From NCBI GenBank assembly GCA_016490735.1, contig JAEMWC010000252.1, positions 517,501-581,500 on the forward strand: a stretch of DNA of 64,000 nucleotides, written 5' to 3'. Source of the stretch: Pachyseris speciosa (taxonomy: Eukaryota; Cnidaria; Anthozoa; Scleractinia; Pachyseridae). Made by a program: the position numbers and the translations under genes. The notes under the pieces were generated by a model, which saw only the letters and a program-made list of their open reading frames with translations, had not been told where the DNA came from and made no database searches. Positions 63,255 through 64,000 of this stretch are shown piece after piece (positions within the stretch are counted from its first letter, which is position 1; each line of letters starts with the position of its first letter).

Positions 63255-63594
63255 GAGTACGAGAGAACGAACGAAGGAACGAATGAACGAACCAACCAAT
63301 AAATGAATGAACGAACGAACAAATGAATGAACGAACGAACGAACGAACGAACGAATGAATGAATGAATGAATGAATGAATGAATGAATGAATGAATGAAT
63401 GAATGAATGAATGAATAAATGATACTAGAGACGCATTATCTGTGCAGACGAATTATGCGTCTGTCATTTTATCCGACTAGTGTAAAGACGGGACGAACTA
63501 CATGAGAAGCATAATCCGAATTGAATGAATGAATGAATGAATGAATGAATGAATGAATGAATGAATGAATGAATGAATGAATGAATGAATGAAT
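63255..63594. repeat. Two (GAAT)n/(GAAC)n microsatellites flanking a short spacer
   Basis: GAAC/GAAT repeats run from about 63255 to 63415 and GAAT repeats again from 63523 to 63594. The spacer contains CTAGAGACGCATTATCTGTG and a partly inverted ACAGACGCATAATTCG-type sequence, so it may be a small hairpin element inserted in the microsatellite. Confidence 0.8.
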
Positions 63595-63890
63595 CCTCTG
63601 CAGAGAAATTAACGATCAACAAGACTGTTTGCAACTAGACTGTCTGTCCTTGCAAAGTCATAGGCCGTTTTTTATGCTAGAGACGTTAAAGTCCGCCAGA
63701 TGCATTTAACGTCTGAGACGTTATAGCCGTCTGGTATAAAAACGGGACGCATAAAAGTAGACGACCCAACAGAAAAAACAAGGTTTTTCTAAAAAAAAAG
63801 ACTTGGTTCTCCGAAGACAATAGGCACGAGTAAACTCGGCGCCAAATAAACTTAAAACGCGAATGTACGAACAGATAAACAGAGATAAAC

Positions 63891-64000
63891 ATGGCGGAAT
63901 TACACGGCTTCTCTCGACGTCGTCAAAAAAGACAAGAAATGGAGATGCAAATGTTTTTGACAAAGAAACTCAGCCGAGGAAGCGGCTTTTTTAGGCGATG
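63891..64000 (+). CDS. Possible first exon of a plus-strand gene, cut by the window edge
   Basis: From an ATG in the good context AAACATGGCGG the frame is open to the last base (36 codons). It is basic and begins AELHGFSRRRQKRQEMEMQM. It is not recognised. It would be divergent from the cotransporter with about 1.1 kb between starts. Short, so weakly supported. Confidence 0.3.
   Translation, partial: MAELHGFSRRRQKRQEMEMQMFLTKKLSRGSGFFRR

Noticed and set aside
63255..63594. CRISPR-like array
   Set aside because: The repeats are 4-bp GAAT/GAAC tandem units without spacers, a microsatellite in a eukaryotic genome.

Overview
This window looks like nuclear DNA of a cnidarian, most likely an anthozoan such as a stony coral. 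The reasons are spliced genes with GT-AG introns, an expanded family of intronless rhodopsin-class GPCRs, a complete animal cation-chloride cotransporter gene, and a dense load of SINEs, LINEs, Penelope-like remnants, fold-back elements and one complete Polinton/Maverick (adintovirus-like) element. The species assignment is inference from gene and repeat character, because no search could be run.

Layout. 1-4614: tRNA-derived SINE pieces, a minus-strand GPCR pseudogene (about 480-2222) broken by a MITE and by deletions, and a 5'-truncated LINE (2771-3991). The LINE's empty site survives in a duplicated segment at 31683-32575. 4621-23749: a Polinton bounded by terminal inverted repeats and a perfect 6-bp target duplication (TACTGT). 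23756-35723: mostly repeats (two SINEs, nested LINE ends, fold-back elements, a large palindrome with a nested element) and a weak candidate host gene on the minus strand (28775-31703). 36077-41230: two intact GPCR genes and a GPCR fragment of the same family. 45604-46646: a different GPCR with one frameshift and a lost DRY arginine, followed 2 bp later by a TTAA-flanked element. 50101-62803: a six-exon Na-(K)-Cl cotransporter gene of the SLC12A1/2/3 type on the minus strand, about 1044 codons. Its last exon is flanked by 573-bp inverted repeats, and intron 5 holds a Penelope-like fragment with a candidate hammerhead ribozyme. 62804-64000: upstream region with a MITE, GAAT microsatellites and the first codons of a possible plus-strand gene that runs off the window.

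The Polinton is the most interesting locus. It encodes protein-primed DNA polymerase B, a chromodomain integrase, an FtsK/A32-like packaging ATPase, major and minor capsid proteins, an adenain-like protease, a hydrophobic/basic minor virion protein, a PLA2-like protein, two collagen-headed fibre proteins, a BRO-N plus nuclease protein and a VLTF3-like zinc-ribbon transcription factor. The genes form three blocks: leftward 5477-11714, rightward 11751-19391, and leftward polymerase 19466-23355. The polymerase and the VLTF3-like gene both start inside the terminal repeats, sharing one TATA-type promoter, one start codon and one leader peptide. Most virion genes instead carry a TCTAA(C/A) box 9-15 bp before a TAT(A)ATG start. 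I infer an early/late expression programme built into the element, with the late factor in the early, TIR-driven class. Seven genes each carry one single-base frame break, mostly in homopolymers, so the copy is either recently decayed or affected by uncorrected long-read errors.
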